This document shows, in pieces, positions 1-8,626 of a stretch of DNA of 57,850 nt (positions are counted from its first letter, which is position 1; each line of letters starts with the position of its first letter). The stretch is from JAZREA01 sp045660545. GTDB lineage: Bacteria > Bacillota > Clostridia > Monoglobales > Firm-18. The notes under the pieces are model-generated. The model did not search any database and was not told the origin of the DNA. It worked only from the letters and a program-made list of their open reading frames with translations. The stretch covers positions 1 through 57,850 of the forward strand of contig JAZREA010000008.1 of NCBI GenBank assembly GCA_045660545.1, read 5' to 3'. The position numbers and the translations under genes were made by a program.

Positions 1-89
1 CTGTACCCATTCCGAACACAGAAGTTAAGCTCTTCAGCGCTGAAGGTACTTGGCGGGAGACTGCCCGGGAGAATAGGACGTTGCCGGAA
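1..89 (+). rRNA. rrf: 5S ribosomal RNA, 3' part
   Basis: The first bases match the conserved middle and 3' end of bacterial 5S rRNA (CCATTCCGAACACAGAAG, then GGTACTTGG and TAGGACGTTGCCGG). The 5' part lies outside the window, so an rRNA operon probably precedes it. A strong terminator follows directly. Confidence 0.95.
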
Positions 90-94
90 CAAAC

Positions 95-127
95 GAAGAA
101 GACTGTTTTTAAACAGTCTTCTTTTTC
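95..127 (+). terminator. Terminator of the rRNA operon
   Basis: GAAGACTGTTT at 98-108 pairs with AAACAGTCTTC at 111-121 and a T-rich run follows. It lies just after the 5S rRNA. Confidence 0.9.
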
Positions 128-201
128 TTTATATATTTATATGTACACAGCCATTTTTGCGGACGAAAAACAGCGCAGATTGGGAAATATCTATCAGTAA
201 A

Positions 202-236
202 GAAAAAACACCCTCGTTTGTTTAAAAACGAGGGTA
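202..236 (-). terminator. Minus-strand terminator after a gene tail
   Basis: ACCCTCGTTT at 210-219 pairs with AAACGAGGGT at 226-235. On the minus strand it is followed by six T (A run at 203-208). It lies about 20 bases after the stop of the minus-strand reading frame at 255-323, so it probably served that gene. The plus-strand side has only a weak T run. Confidence 0.7.
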
Positions 237-254
237 TTATATATTTTGTGGGTA

Positions 255-323
255 TTAAAGAGCCTTGTCTTCAATTTTCTTCACATAAGCAACCTTGCGG
301 GATATTATAATGTCAATTTGGCA
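255..323 (-). pseudogene. Tail of a lost minus-strand gene (possible)
   Basis: On the minus strand 22 sense codons run from an upstream stop at about 324-326 to TAA at 257-255. They end in the protein-like stretch SRKVAYVKKIEDKAL and are followed by a good terminator at 202-236. There is no start codon and no space for a complete gene before the ECF gene promoter. I read this as the 3' end of a gene whose 5' part has been deleted, but I do not recognise the family. It could be chance. Confidence 0.3.
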
Positions 324-360
324 TTACATCTGGTTATATTAAAAATTCCTTATTTGGCAA

Positions 361-389
361 TTGAAGTATATTCAGAATTAGTATATAAT
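361..389 (+). promoter_or_regulatory. Promoter of the ECF S-component gene
   Basis: TTGAAG at 361-366, 17 bases, then TATAAT at 384-389. The predicted start of transcription (about 396) is only 3 bases before the ATG at 399, which argues for translation from the ATG at 420. Confidence 0.7.
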
Positions 390-419
390 AAATAAAAAAT
401 GAAGAGGGAGCTTATTGGA

Positions 420-917
420 ATGAAAACAAACACTCACAGAATTGTAGTGGCTTCAATGCTTGCGGCACTTTGTTGTGTAGCTACTATGATAATCAAAATA
501 CCATCACCGCTAAAAGGTTACATAAATTTAGGCGATTGCGTTGTGCTCCTTTCGGGATGGCTTTTATCACCTGCTTATGGGTTTGCGGCTGCGGGTATTG
601 GTTCTGCACTTGCGGACGCATTTTCAGGGTATATTGTATATGCTCCTGCAACTTTTATCATCAAGGGCGTTATGGCAATTATTGCACATTACTGCTTTAA
701 AGGAATGCGTAACAGGATTGGCAACACTCTTTCAAGAATAATTGGAGGAGTATTTGCGGAAATTGAAATGATTTTCGGGTACTTTGTGTTTGAGGGATTC
801 ATGTATGGATTTGTGCCGTCTGTTGTTAATATCCCCGCTAACGGCGTGCAGGGGGTTGCCGGACTTATCATAGGTTTAATCCTTGTTAAAATCTTTGAAA
901 AATCAAAGGTTTTTTAA
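420..917 (+). CDS. ECF transporter S component (substrate-binding membrane subunit)
   Basis: About 165 residues with five to six hydrophobic segments. The layout is that of the substrate-capture (S) subunits of energy-coupling-factor vitamin transporters: a charged N-terminus, an early helix with the family-typical short Ala-rich pattern, a GDCVVLLSGWLLSP loop-helix, and a Gly-rich last helix. S subunits bind a vitamin or precursor in the membrane and share a common EcfAA'T module, which is not in this window. The ligand cannot be told from sequence. I chose ATG 420 because GAGGGAG lies about ten bases upstream. The in-frame ATG at 399 has no ribosome binding site and sits almost at the predicted transcription start. 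Confidence 0.8.
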   Translation: MKTNTHRIVVASMLAALCCVATMIIKIPSPLKGYINLGDCVVLLSGWLLSPAYGFAAAGIGSALADAFSGYIVYAPATFIIKGVMAIIAHYCFKGMRNRIGNTLSRIIGGVFAEIEMIFGYFVFEGFMYGFVPSVVNIPANGVQGVAGLIIGLILVKIFEKSKVF

Positions 918-1006
918 CAGTAATACGCGAAAACTGAATTTAGATTTATTCGGTAAAAAGCACAGATGAATTCTGCCACAAAAACAGGTGTGGCAACGTT
1001 AAATGC

Positions 1007-1045
1007 AAAAAAGGGACGTTTTCCAAAAGAAAATGTCCCTTTTTA
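1007..1045. terminator. Bidirectional terminator between convergent genes
   Basis: AAAAAGGGACGTTTTC pairs with GAAAATGTCCCTTTTT, with A and T runs on either side. It therefore works for the plus-strand ECF gene and for the minus-strand oxidoreductase ending at 1058. Confidence 0.85.
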
Positions 1046-1057
1046 TGATGAAGATAT

Positions 1058-2356
1058 TTAAGTTAAATCTTTTGTTGAGGGGTTATTTATAAGCTTACCG
1101 TTTTCTTCAAAACGAGAGCCGTGGCAGGGGCAGTCCCATGTATGTTCATGCTTGTTCCATTTGAGCGAGCAGCCAAGGTGCGGGCAACGTTTTTTTGAGA
1201 CGATTATAAGATTGCAGGCGGACTCGAACGTATTTACTGCAAGTTGTGGTTTTAGGATACTGCGCTGAGGGCTAAAAACACCTTTAAATTCGTTTTTGAC
1301 CCCTAAAATCATATCGGTAAGAATTGTGGCAGACAGCATCGACGACGTCATACCCCACTTGTTAAAGCCGGTTGCTACATATAAGCCGGGTGTGTTTTTT
1401 GAGTACTGTCCGATATACGCGACGTTATCAAGGCTCATACAATCCTGAGTTGCCCACTGATACAAAAGTGAGGCGTCAGGGTAATTGGACTTTGCAAATT
1501 CGTCTATTGGCTGCCATGCGCGTGAGTCTTTGCCTGTTCTGTGGTTTCCTGCCCCTATCAACAAAATATCGTTATAGCTTCGAAACGAAAAACCGTCCTT
1601 TGATTCGTCAAGGTACATTCCGTTTAAGGTTTGTGCATTTTTAAAGGCGGAAACGTAGGAGCGTTCCTGATAAAGCTTTACAAAATAAAAGCCGTGCTTA
1701 TTTAAAAACGGAAAATGGGTGGCGACTATTATGTTGGAGGCTTTAATGACTGCGTCTTTTGTTACAGCCTTGCCTGAGACGATTTTTTCGACCATTGTGT
1801 TTTCGTATATTTTTAAGTCTTTTGAGATGGATGCTATGAATTTCAACGGATTAAACTGTGCCTGGTTTTCAAAGCAAACGGCACCTTGGATTTTAATCGG
1901 CAGCTCAATTTCATCCTTAAAAAGGGCTTTGAAACCTATTTTGTCGAGGGCGTTGATTTCGTCCTCAATTTTTGCTTTATTATCAACTGAATAGACATAG
2001 GAATTTCGCTTCGTAAAATCGCAGTCTATGTTTTTACACAGCTTCTCATATTCGTCCAGTGCGGACTGGTGTGCAGCCAGATAAAGCTGAGCGTTATTTA
2101 TACCTGCGTTTTTTACAAGGTCGGAATATATAAGGCTATGTTGGGAGGTTATTTTGGCGGTTGTGTTTTTGGTTATTCCGGAGGCGACTTTATCCGCCTC
2201 GACGATTACGCAGTCTACGCCCGCTTTTTTAAGAAAATATCCGCAAAGCAACCCGCAAAGTCCGCCGCCGATTATTAAAACATCTGTTGTTATATCTTCT
2301 TTTAGGCTGTTGTGGGAAGGTATTTTTACAGTATCGCTCCATATTGATTTTTGCAT
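1058..2356 (-). CDS. FAD-dependent oxidoreductase (DAO family) with C-terminal Rieske [2Fe-2S] domain
   Basis: 432 residues. The N-terminus has the dinucleotide-binding fold DVLIIGGGLCGLLCGYFL followed by a VEAD segment typical of D-amino-acid-oxidase-like flavoproteins. The C-terminus has the Rieske ligands CPHLGC and CPCHGSRF (Cys-X-His and Cys-X2-His). Related two-domain proteins are often annotated as gamma-glutamylputrescine-oxidase-like or as a Rieske oxidoreductase. The substrate is unknown and the protein is probably cytoplasmic. The start is the ATG at 2356-2354 because AAGGAGT lies seven bases upstream; a longer frame to 2404 has no such signal. It ends soon after the Rieske motif and is slightly short for the family, but no ligand is missing. 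An AraC-type regulator lies upstream on the same strand. Confidence 0.85.
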   Translation of the reverse strand: MQKSIWSDTVKIPSHNSLKEDITTDVLIIGGGLCGLLCGYFLKKAGVDCVIVEADKVASGITKNTTAKITSQHSLIYSDLVKNAGINNAQLYLAAHQSALDEYEKLCKNIDCDFTKRNSYVYSVDNKAKIEDEINALDKIGFKALFKDEIELPIKIQGAVCFENQAQFNPLKFIASISKDLKIYENTMVEKIVSGKAVTKDAVIKASNIIVATHFPFLNKHGFYFVKLYQERSYVSAFKNAQTLNGMYLDESKDGFSFRSYNDILLIGAGNHRTGKDSRAWQPIDEFAKSNYPDASLLYQWATQDCMSLDNVAYIGQYSKNTPGLYVATGFNKWGMTSSMLSATILTDMILGVKNEFKGVFSPQRSILKPQLAVNTFESACNLIIVSKKRCPHLGCSLKWNKHEHTWDCPCHGSRFEENGKLINNPSTKDLT

Positions 2357-2419
2357 CGGAAAGACTCCTTTTTTTATGATTAGTATGTGTAGTTGTTCCA
2401 ACAAAAATTAACACAGAGT

Positions 2420-2452
2420 AAAAAAATCGACTTTTTTAAAAAGTCGATTTTT
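2420..2452 (-). terminator. Terminator overlapping the AraC-type gene's stop codon
   Basis: AAAAATCGACTTTT and AAAAGTCGATTTTT form a long stem with a T run on the minus strand (A run at 2421-2426). The TAA stop at 2438-2436 lies in the loop, so the last codons of the upstream gene form one arm. Confidence 0.8.
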
Positions 2453-3341
2453 GTATGGAGATATTTTCAAAGTCTACTTTGACGGATTTGCCGTATTCGG
2501 TGGGGGTCATTCCTGTAATTCTTTTAAAGGTGCGCGAAAACAGGTGGATAGACTCAAAGCCTAAGGAGGAGGCTATCTGGGAGATGTTGTACTTGCCTTC
2601 GCGTATCATAGTTTTGGATATATCGATTTTCATTTTTGAAAAATGGTTCATCACGCTTTCGCCCATACGGCTTTTGAAAATGGTGGACAAGCCCGATTTA
2701 CTTACCCCTACGGCGCCTGCGATTTGCGTTAGGGAAAGCTTTTCGTACGCGTGCTCGCTCATAAAGCCGAGGATGTTGTTTACAACGTCCTGGTGGATGC
2801 CGCGTTTTAGGGTGGTGGTGTTTTTTGGAAGCTTGCCGAAATTGCGGTAAAGAGAGATTAAAAGCTGCTCTAAGTAAATGGAAATCATTTGCTCCGAGCC
2901 AAAATACGCTTCCTCGCGGCGTGTAAGTCCTGTTAAAAAGGTATCTTCAAGAGGGGAGGAAAAAGACTGCATGGCCTCCTTGATTATGCCCGAGAGGAAA
3001 CCCTTTTCGATATCGGACAGGGGGAGGATACGCTTTTTGAAAAAATTCATTTCCGAAGACTTGCAGTTAAACGTTACGATTACTAAATTGGGCGCTACGA
3101 TTCCGTTGGCGTGCAGGTTATGAAATTCGTTGGGCTGGTGGAAAACTATGTTGCCCTGTTCGAGCTTGAACTGTTCGCTATCCATATCTATAATGATTTC
3201 GCCCTTATCGACGTACACCAGTTCCCAAAAGTCGTGCTTTTCGCCTATGTAGCCGTAGTCCTTTTCGTATTCGAAATAATGGATGGTAAAGACCTCGTTA
3301 ATTACAAACGGTCTTTTTAACCGTGTGGGAGTGTATTGCAT
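2436..3341 (-). CDS. AraC-family transcriptional regulator with N-terminal cupin
   Basis: 301 residues. Residues about 20-120 form a cupin-like sensor (HDFWELVYVDKGEIIIDM, then FHQPNEFHNL). Residues about 190-290 carry two helix-turn-helix units ending in the AraC signature (IASSLGFESIHLFSRTFKRI, then TGMTPTEYGK). Such proteins sense a sugar or other small molecule and usually activate adjacent genes. It lies upstream of the Rieske/FAD oxidoreductase on the same strand and is divergent from nagA at 3466; either could be its target. AAGGTG precedes the ATG at 3341. Its terminator hairpin includes the stop codon. Confidence 0.92.
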   Translation of the reverse strand: MQYTPTRLKRPFVINEVFTIHYFEYEKDYGYIGEKHDFWELVYVDKGEIIIDMDSEQFKLEQGNIVFHQPNEFHNLHANGIVAPNLVIVTFNCKSSEMNFFKKRILPLSDIEKGFLSGIIKEAMQSFSSPLEDTFLTGLTRREEAYFGSEQMISIYLEQLLISLYRNFGKLPKNTTTLKRGIHQDVVNNILGFMSEHAYEKLSLTQIAGAVGVSKSGLSTIFKSRMGESVMNHFSKMKIDISKTMIREGKYNISQIASSLGFESIHLFSRTFKRITGMTPTEYGKSVKVDFENISIQKSTF

Positions 3342-3367
3342 AGATTTACACCTTCTTTCGTATTTAT

Positions 3368-3396
3368 ATTATAACATTGTTTGGACGAAAAAGCAA
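3368..3396 (-). promoter_or_regulatory. Promoter of the AraC-type regulator
   Basis: On the minus strand TTGCTT (3396-3391), 17 bases, TATAAT (3373-3368). It faces the divergent nagA gene, so the shared 124-base region may hold sites for both. Confidence 0.7.
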
Positions 3397-3465
3397 ATTT
3401 TGTGAACAAAACGACAAAGATTTTTCTCTTTTCCTATGGTATATTAAAGAAAAAGGGGGATTTGT

Positions 3466-4608
3466 ATGAAGGCGATTATCAACGGCAAAATTATTTTAAA
3501 GGACAGAATCGTTGAAGGATTTGCACTTTTATTCTCTGACGTAATTGAAGGCATTGTAAAAAAAGAGCAGATTCCTGAAAATACAGAAATTATCGACGCC
3601 TGCGGAGGATATATTTCGCCCGGGCTTATAGACCTGCATATACACGGATACCTTGGAAAAGACGTTTGTGACGGAGAGGCAGAAAGCATCAGGACGATTT
3701 CGCAAGGTATTGTAAAGAACGGTGTTACGGGATACCTTCCTACAACAATGACGGTTGACATGAAGGTTATTAAAAAGGCACTTGGGGTTTTGCGCGAGTT
3801 AAAGGAAGAGAGCAAAACCTGGAACGGCAGCTGCATCTTAGGCGCGCACGCCGAGGGGCCGTTTATCAGCGAGGCTAAAAAAGGCGCACAGGACCCGAAA
3901 TACATATTAAAGCCTGACGCTCAGTTCGTAAAAGAATATGCCGATATTATTAAAATAATATCTTTGGCTCCTGAATGCGACACGGAGGACTTTTCGCAAA
4001 TCAGGGAAATTAACAAAGAAACTGACGTTGTGATATCTATGGGACACACTTCGGCAGACTATGAAACAGCAATTGAAAGCACCAAAAACGGAGTGAAGCA
4101 CGCGACACATCTGTTTAACGCTATGACGCCGCTTGCGCACAGAGCGCCGGGCGTTGTGGGGGCTGCGCTTAACTCGGACGTAAGCTGCGAGCTGATTGCA
4201 GACACGTTCCATGTTTCGACGGCGCTTTATGACATGCTGTTTAAATTAAAGGGAAGAAAGCTGTGCTTTATCACAGACTGCCTGCCGGCAGGCGGACTGC
4301 CATACGGCGAGTACACGCTGGGCGGACAAAAAATTATTTACAACGACATAGTTTGCAGGCTGGAGGACGGCACCGTTGCGGGAAGCGTGTTGCCTCTTAA
4401 CAAGGGAGTTTGGAACGTTTACACTAATTCTACAATTCCGCTTTGGGAGTGTGTAAACTGCGCGTCCTTAAACCCTGCGACTACTATCGGACTTGAAAAA
4501 ACCAAGGGCTCATTAGAGATTGGTAAGGACGCTGACATAGTTATATTAGACAATGAATTTAACGTACAAAAGACGATAATTGGAGGAGGAATCAGATATG
4601 AAGCTTAA
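3466..4608 (+). CDS. nagA: N-acetylglucosamine-6-phosphate deacetylase
   Basis: 380 residues, the usual length for NagA. It removes acetate from GlcNAc-6-P to give glucosamine-6-P for glycolysis or wall synthesis, in the cytoplasm. Amidohydrolase features in order: LIDLHIHGYLGKD (metal-binding HxH), the GAHAEGPFISEAKKGAQ signature with the catalytic-site Glu, GHT and HLFNAM (metal His), HRAPG, then ITDCLPAGG with the catalytic Asp. AGGGGGA lies six bases before the ATG. The last 11 bases overlap the next gene, a sugar-kinase-like protein, which suggests translational coupling and a shared amino-sugar pathway. No nagB is present in the window. Confidence 0.95.
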   Translation: MKAIINGKIILKDRIVEGFALLFSDVIEGIVKKEQIPENTEIIDACGGYISPGLIDLHIHGYLGKDVCDGEAESIRTISQGIVKNGVTGYLPTTMTVDMKVIKKALGVLRELKEESKTWNGSCILGAHAEGPFISEAKKGAQDPKYILKPDAQFVKEYADIIKIISLAPECDTEDFSQIREINKETDVVISMGHTSADYETAIESTKNGVKHATHLFNAMTPLAHRAPGVVGAALNSDVSCELIADTFHVSTALYDMLFKLKGRKLCFITDCLPAGGLPYGEYTLGGQKIIYNDIVCRLEDGTVAGSVLPLNKGVWNVYTNSTIPLWECVNCASLNPATTIGLEKTKGSLEIGKDADIVILDNEFNVQKTIIGGGIRYEA

Positions 4609-5977
4609 AGTAAACGCAAAGTTAGACCCACAGTTTGCGCCTCTTTCTGTGGTTTGCAGAGAAATGCGCGAGGCAACAAAGGTTGAGGGACAGGACCTTG
4701 TGATTGCGATAGAGAGAAACAAGGGATACACCGTTACATACAAGACACGCGTGTTTTTAGACAACACAGGTCATGACGAGGAGAACTTTGAGTTTGTTGA
4801 AAGAATGACAAAGGCGCTTTTGTGGGTTGCCGGAGGATATAAGATTATCATCGCAGGCAGCGAAGTAATCGGCAAGAAAATTGCGGACGCCTACAAAGAC
4901 GGCGGACTCCGCGACTTTGACGTGCACTTTATGGAGACTGTATACGAAAGACCTTTTGAAGTTGAAGTGTGCGCCTTGGAAGATGCGCCCGAGGACAAGT
5001 CGGCAGCATCCCCGATTGGCAGACATTTAGACGGATGCAGAATCGGATTTGACGCCGGCGGAAGTGACAGAAAGGTAAGCGCAGTTGTAAACGGCGAAAG
5101 CGTATATTCCGAGGAGGTTGTGTGGTTCCCCAAAACAAACTCGGACCCCGAGTATCATTACCAAGGCATACTGGACGCGATGAAAACTGCCGCTTCTAAG
5201 ATGCCGAGAGTTGATGCAATTGGCGTTTCCTCCGCAGGAGTTTACGTCGACAACAGAATTATGGTTGCGTCACTTTTCTTAAAGGTGTCCGAAGAGGAAT
5301 TTGACAAAAAAGTAAAGAACATGTACATAGACGTTGCAAAGGAGATTGGCGAGAATATTCCGATTGAAGTTGCAAACGACGGCGACGTTACAGCGCTTGC
5401 GGGCGCTATGGATTTGGGCGACAACGCTGTTTTGGGCGTGGCTATGGGAACGTCAGAAGCAGGCGGATACGTAGACCCTGAGGGCAATATAACAGGATGG
5501 CTTAATGAGCTTGCGTTTGTTCCTGTTGACAACTGCAAGGACGCTATGGTGGACGAGTGGTCGGGAGACTTCGGCTGCGGTGTTAAGTATTTTTCACAAG
5601 ACGGTGTTATTAAGCTTGCGCCTTTTGCGGGTATTGAACTTGACGAGACTTTGTCTCCTGCCGAAAAGCTTAAAGTAGTGCAGGGACTTATGGAAAAGGG
5701 CGACGAAAGAGCAAGGGATATTTACGAGACAATCGGCGTTTACTTTGGATACGCAATCGCTTTTTACACTGAATTTTACGACATCAAGCACGTTTTGATT
5801 ATGGGACGTGTTACATCGGGCGAGGGCGGAAGCCTTGTGCTTTCTAAGGCGCAGGAGGTATTGGACAAGGAATTCCCCGAGCTTGCAAAGAAAATCGAGC
5901 TACACATTCCTGACGAAAATTCAAGACGTGTCGGACAGTCTGTTGCTGCGGCAAGTCTGCCTGAAATCAGTAAATAA
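4598..5977 (+). CDS. ASKHA/ROK-like sugar kinase with an unassigned N-terminal domain
   Basis: 459 residues. From about residue 148 the protein has an actin-like ATPase fold: phosphate-1 motif RIGFDAGGSDRK, an Asp-containing VANDGDVTALAG (ROK-like catalytic region), GVAMGTSEAGGY and late MGRVTSGEGG. ROK sugar kinases share this order, but the usual ROK zinc motif (CxCGxxGC) is not seen. The first 145 residues form a separate part that I do not recognise. Overlap with nagA suggests it phosphorylates or senses GlcNAc or a related sugar; this is inference. The start is 4598 because GGAGGAGGA lies seven bases upstream; an in-frame start at 4580 would precede it. Confidence 0.75.
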   Translation: MKLKVNAKLDPQFAPLSVVCREMREATKVEGQDLVIAIERNKGYTVTYKTRVFLDNTGHDEENFEFVERMTKALLWVAGGYKIIIAGSEVIGKKIADAYKDGGLRDFDVHFMETVYERPFEVEVCALEDAPEDKSAASPIGRHLDGCRIGFDAGGSDRKVSAVVNGESVYSEEVVWFPKTNSDPEYHYQGILDAMKTAASKMPRVDAIGVSSAGVYVDNRIMVASLFLKVSEEEFDKKVKNMYIDVAKEIGENIPIEVANDGDVTALAGAMDLGDNAVLGVAMGTSEAGGYVDPEGNITGWLNELAFVPVDNCKDAMVDEWSGDFGCGVKYFSQDGVIKLAPFAGIELDETLSPAEKLKVVQGLMEKGDERARDIYETIGVYFGYAIAFYTEFYDIKHVLIMGRVTSGEGGSLVLSKAQEVLDKEFPELAKKIELHIPDENSRRVGQSVAAASLPEISK

Positions 5978-5987
5978 TTATTCAAAC

Positions 5988-6026
5988 AAGGAGCTACGGC
6001 AAATTGCCGCGGCTCCTTAATTTTTT
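5988..6026 (+). terminator. Terminator of the nagA operon
   Basis: AAGGAGC at 5988-5994 pairs with GCTCCTT at 6012-6018, with an inner CGGC/GCCG stem and a following run of T. Confidence 0.9.
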
Positions 6027-6037
6027 GCTTGTGCATA

Positions 6038-6066
6038 TTTACTTTTAGGCGAAAATATAGTATCAT
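6038..6066 (+). promoter_or_regulatory. Promoter of the hypFCDE operon
   Basis: TTTACT at 6038-6043, 17 bases, TATCAT at 6061-6066. It is followed by a leader of about 80 bases before hypF. Confidence 0.55.
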
Positions 6067-6151
6067 AGTATTAGGGAAAATAGGCAAAAACGAGAACAAA
6101 ACACAGGATATTTTAAACGGATGCAAAGAGGAATTAAGTTGGTGAAGCAAT

Positions 6152-8383
6152 ATGCCAAGAATTTATGCTGAAATTAAAATAAAGGGAATAGTGCAGGGCG
6201 TGGGGTTTCGGCCTTTTATACACAGGGAAACCAAGAAGCGCTCGCTTTTTGGCACGGTGAAAAACACGGCTTACGGGGCTTTTATGGAAGCTTATGGTGA
6301 GAGCGAGGATATCGCAGACCTTTGCAACGTAATACGCGAGGACGCGCCGAGGCTCGCTTTCATTGAAGATGTGGAGGTTACATTCCCCGAAAAGAAAAAG
6401 GAATTTTCTGCCTTTGTGATTGGACAGAGCGAGGGAGGGGAAAGAGATACCTTAATTTCGCCTGATGTTGCGATTTGTCCTGATTGTTTAAAGGAGCTTT
6501 TTGACCAAAAGGACAGAAGGTATTTATACCCTTTTATAAACTGTACAAACTGCGGGCCGAGGTTTACGATAACGCGAGACATCCCGTACGACAGGAAAAA
6601 TACAACGATGGCAGAGTTTGCTATGTGCGGGGAGTGCGAAGAGGAATATGGAAACATAGAAGACAGAAGATACCACGCACAGCCAAACTGCTGTGAAAAG
6701 TGCGGGCCTTCGCTTTATTACATTGACGAGGGCGGCAACAGGTGCGAGGCAGAAGCTATTGACCTTGCAAGGCAAAGTATTTTGGACGGAAAAATCGTGG
6801 CTATAAAAGGAATTGGCGGAGTGCACCTCGCTTGCAGATGCGACGACGCAGAGGCGGTTTTGAGACTAAGGCGCAAAAAGCGAAGAGACGAAAAGCCGTT
6901 TGCTATAATGTGTCGCGATATCGAGGTGGCAAAAAGATTCGCAAACATTTCGGACTCGGAGGAGAGGCTTTTGTTGTCTCACAGGCGGCCGATTGTGTTG
7001 CTTAGAAAAAAAGAATGTTTAAAAGAGATTAGCGACAACGGCTTTGTGGGTATTATGTTGCCTTACGCTCCGATACACTACCTGCTTTTGACAGGGGAGC
7101 TTGACAGCGTGGTTATGACGAGCGCTAATTTGTCCGACCAGCCGATTATATACAAAGACGAGGATGCCATAAACCTTTTGGGCGACGTGGCGGACGGCTG
7201 TTTACTAAACGACAGAGAGATATATATAAGGTGTGACGACTCGCTTGTATGGGAGCACAAGGGGGAGGAGTACTTTGCACGCAGAAGCCGCGGGTACGCG
7301 CCGCACCCGATTGTGGTTAAAAACAGTCTTGTGAAAATCCTTGCGTGCGGTGCGGAGCAGAAAGCGTCGTTCGCGCTTTCAAGAGGAAGGCATATCTTCG
7401 CAAGCCAACACATCGGAGACCTTAAAAACCTCGAAACGTTAGAGTGCTACGAGGAGAGCATCAGGCACTTTGAAAATATATTTGACATTTCGCCCCGTGC
7501 GATTGTGTGCGATTCGCACCCTGATTATTTATCGACTGAGTATGCGGAGCAAAGGGCGAAAAAAGAGGGGATACCCATATTGCGTGTGCAGCACCACAGA
7601 GCGCATATGGCGTCGTGTATGGCGGACAACGACTACGACGGAGACTGCATCGGTATAATATGGGACGGCACAGGGCTTGGTGACGACGGCACTGTCTGGG
7701 GGGCAGAGTTTCTTGCGGGCAACCTTGACAAAGTGGAAAGAATGGGGACGATTTTGCCCATCACGCTTCCCGGAGGAGACCGTGCTACGAAGGAGATTTA
7801 CAGAATTGCGGAGGCGCTCAAAACTGACGCAGGAATTGAAACCCAGGACGGAGCGGTTAAAAAGCTGATTGAGTCGGGAATAAACTGCCCGAAAGCTACG
7901 AGTATGGGCAGGCTGTTTGACGGAGTGAGTGCGCTTTTGGGGATATGCGAAACGGCCTCATACGAGGGGCAGGGAGCGATGCTTTTAGAGGCGGCGGCAG
8001 AGAGTGGAAACGAGGAAGTGCTGGACTTTGAAATAAAAAGCGAAAACGGACTCTTTGTCTTCGACTGGCGGCATATGGTGCGCGAAATAGTGGCAAAAAA
8101 AGAGCAGGGAGTTAAAAGGGAAGCCCTTGCCGCGCAGTTTATGAACACCCTTGTTAGCATGGCGGCAAAGATTGCCAAAGAGATATCGGACAAAACGAAT
8201 ATTACGACCGTTGCGCTATCAGGCGGGACGTTTCAGAACATGTACATCTTGCCGAGGCTGGAGAAAAAGCTAACAGAGCTTGGGCTTAGAGTGCTTTGCC
8301 ACAAGAGGGTGTCGACAAACGACGAGGGGATTGCCTTGGGGCAGCTTATGGTTGCCGAGAGGATGCTTTCGAAAAATAAGTAA
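6152..8383 (+). CDS. hypF: Carbamoyltransferase HypF, [NiFe] hydrogenase maturation
   Basis: 743 residues, full length. HypF makes carbamoyl-adenylate from carbamoyl phosphate and moves the carbamoyl group to HypE, the first step to the cyanide ligands of the NiFe site. Domains in order: acylphosphatase-like (GIVQGVGFRPF, residues about 1-90); two zinc-finger-like Cys units (CPDCLKELFD/CTNCGPRFT, CGECEEEY/CEKCGP, about 105-185); YrdC-like (about 200-380, KRRDEKPFAIM); Kae1-like carbamoyltransfer domain (HHRAHMASCMADN, WDGTGLGDDGTVWGAEF, LSGGTFQN). First of four hyp genes in a row. A weak GGTGA lies about eight bases before the ATG. Confidence 0.97.
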   Translation: MPRIYAEIKIKGIVQGVGFRPFIHRETKKRSLFGTVKNTAYGAFMEAYGESEDIADLCNVIREDAPRLAFIEDVEVTFPEKKKEFSAFVIGQSEGGERDTLISPDVAICPDCLKELFDQKDRRYLYPFINCTNCGPRFTITRDIPYDRKNTTMAEFAMCGECEEEYGNIEDRRYHAQPNCCEKCGPSLYYIDEGGNRCEAEAIDLARQSILDGKIVAIKGIGGVHLACRCDDAEAVLRLRRKKRRDEKPFAIMCRDIEVAKRFANISDSEERLLLSHRRPIVLLRKKECLKEISDNGFVGIMLPYAPIHYLLLTGELDSVVMTSANLSDQPIIYKDEDAINLLGDVADGCLLNDREIYIRCDDSLVWEHKGEEYFARRSRGYAPHPIVVKNSLVKILACGAEQKASFALSRGRHIFASQHIGDLKNLETLECYEESIRHFENIFDISPRAIVCDSHPDYLSTEYAEQRAKKEGIPILRVQHHRAHMASCMADNDYDGDCIGIIWDGTGLGDDGTVWGAEFLAGNLDKVERMGTILPITLPGGDRATKEIYRIAEALKTDAGIETQDGAVKKLIESGINCPKATSMGRLFDGVSALLGICETASYEGQGAMLLEAAAESGNEEVLDFEIKSENGLFVFDWRHMVREIVAKKEQGVKREALAAQFMNTLVSMAAKIAKEISDKTNITTVALSGGTFQNMYILPRLEKKLTELGLRVLCHKRVSTNDEGIALGQLMVAERMLSKNK

Positions 8384-8398
8384 AGGAGGGCGGTAAAA

Positions 8399-8626
8399 AT
8401 GTGTCTTGCAATACCGCTTAGAATTACAAAAATAGACGGAAAAGAAGCCGTCGGCGAAAGAGACGGAATAAGAAGAAAAATCAGGCTCGACTTTATAGAA
8501 GACCCAAAGGTCGGGGAGTATGTGATAGTTCACGCAGGGTTTGCGATTGAAAGAATGGACAAGGAACAGGCGGAGGCTAACATCGCCGCCGCGGAGGAAG
8601 TGGAAAATGAGCTTAGAAAACTTTGA
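8399..8626 (+). CDS. hypC: Hydrogenase maturation chaperone HypC
   Basis: 75 residues. It begins MCLAIPLRI with the invariant Cys2 that holds the Fe(CN)2CO unit together with HypD. It then has a small OB-like barrel (VGEYVIVHAGFAIERM) and a charged C-terminal helix, all usual for HypC/HybG. HypC carries the iron unit from HypD to the large subunit. A good AGGAGGGCGG site precedes the ATG. The last 20 bases overlap hypD. Confidence 0.97.
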   Translation: MCLAIPLRITKIDGKEAVGERDGIRRKIRLDFIEDPKVGEYVIVHAGFAIERMDKEQAEANIAAAEEVENELRKL

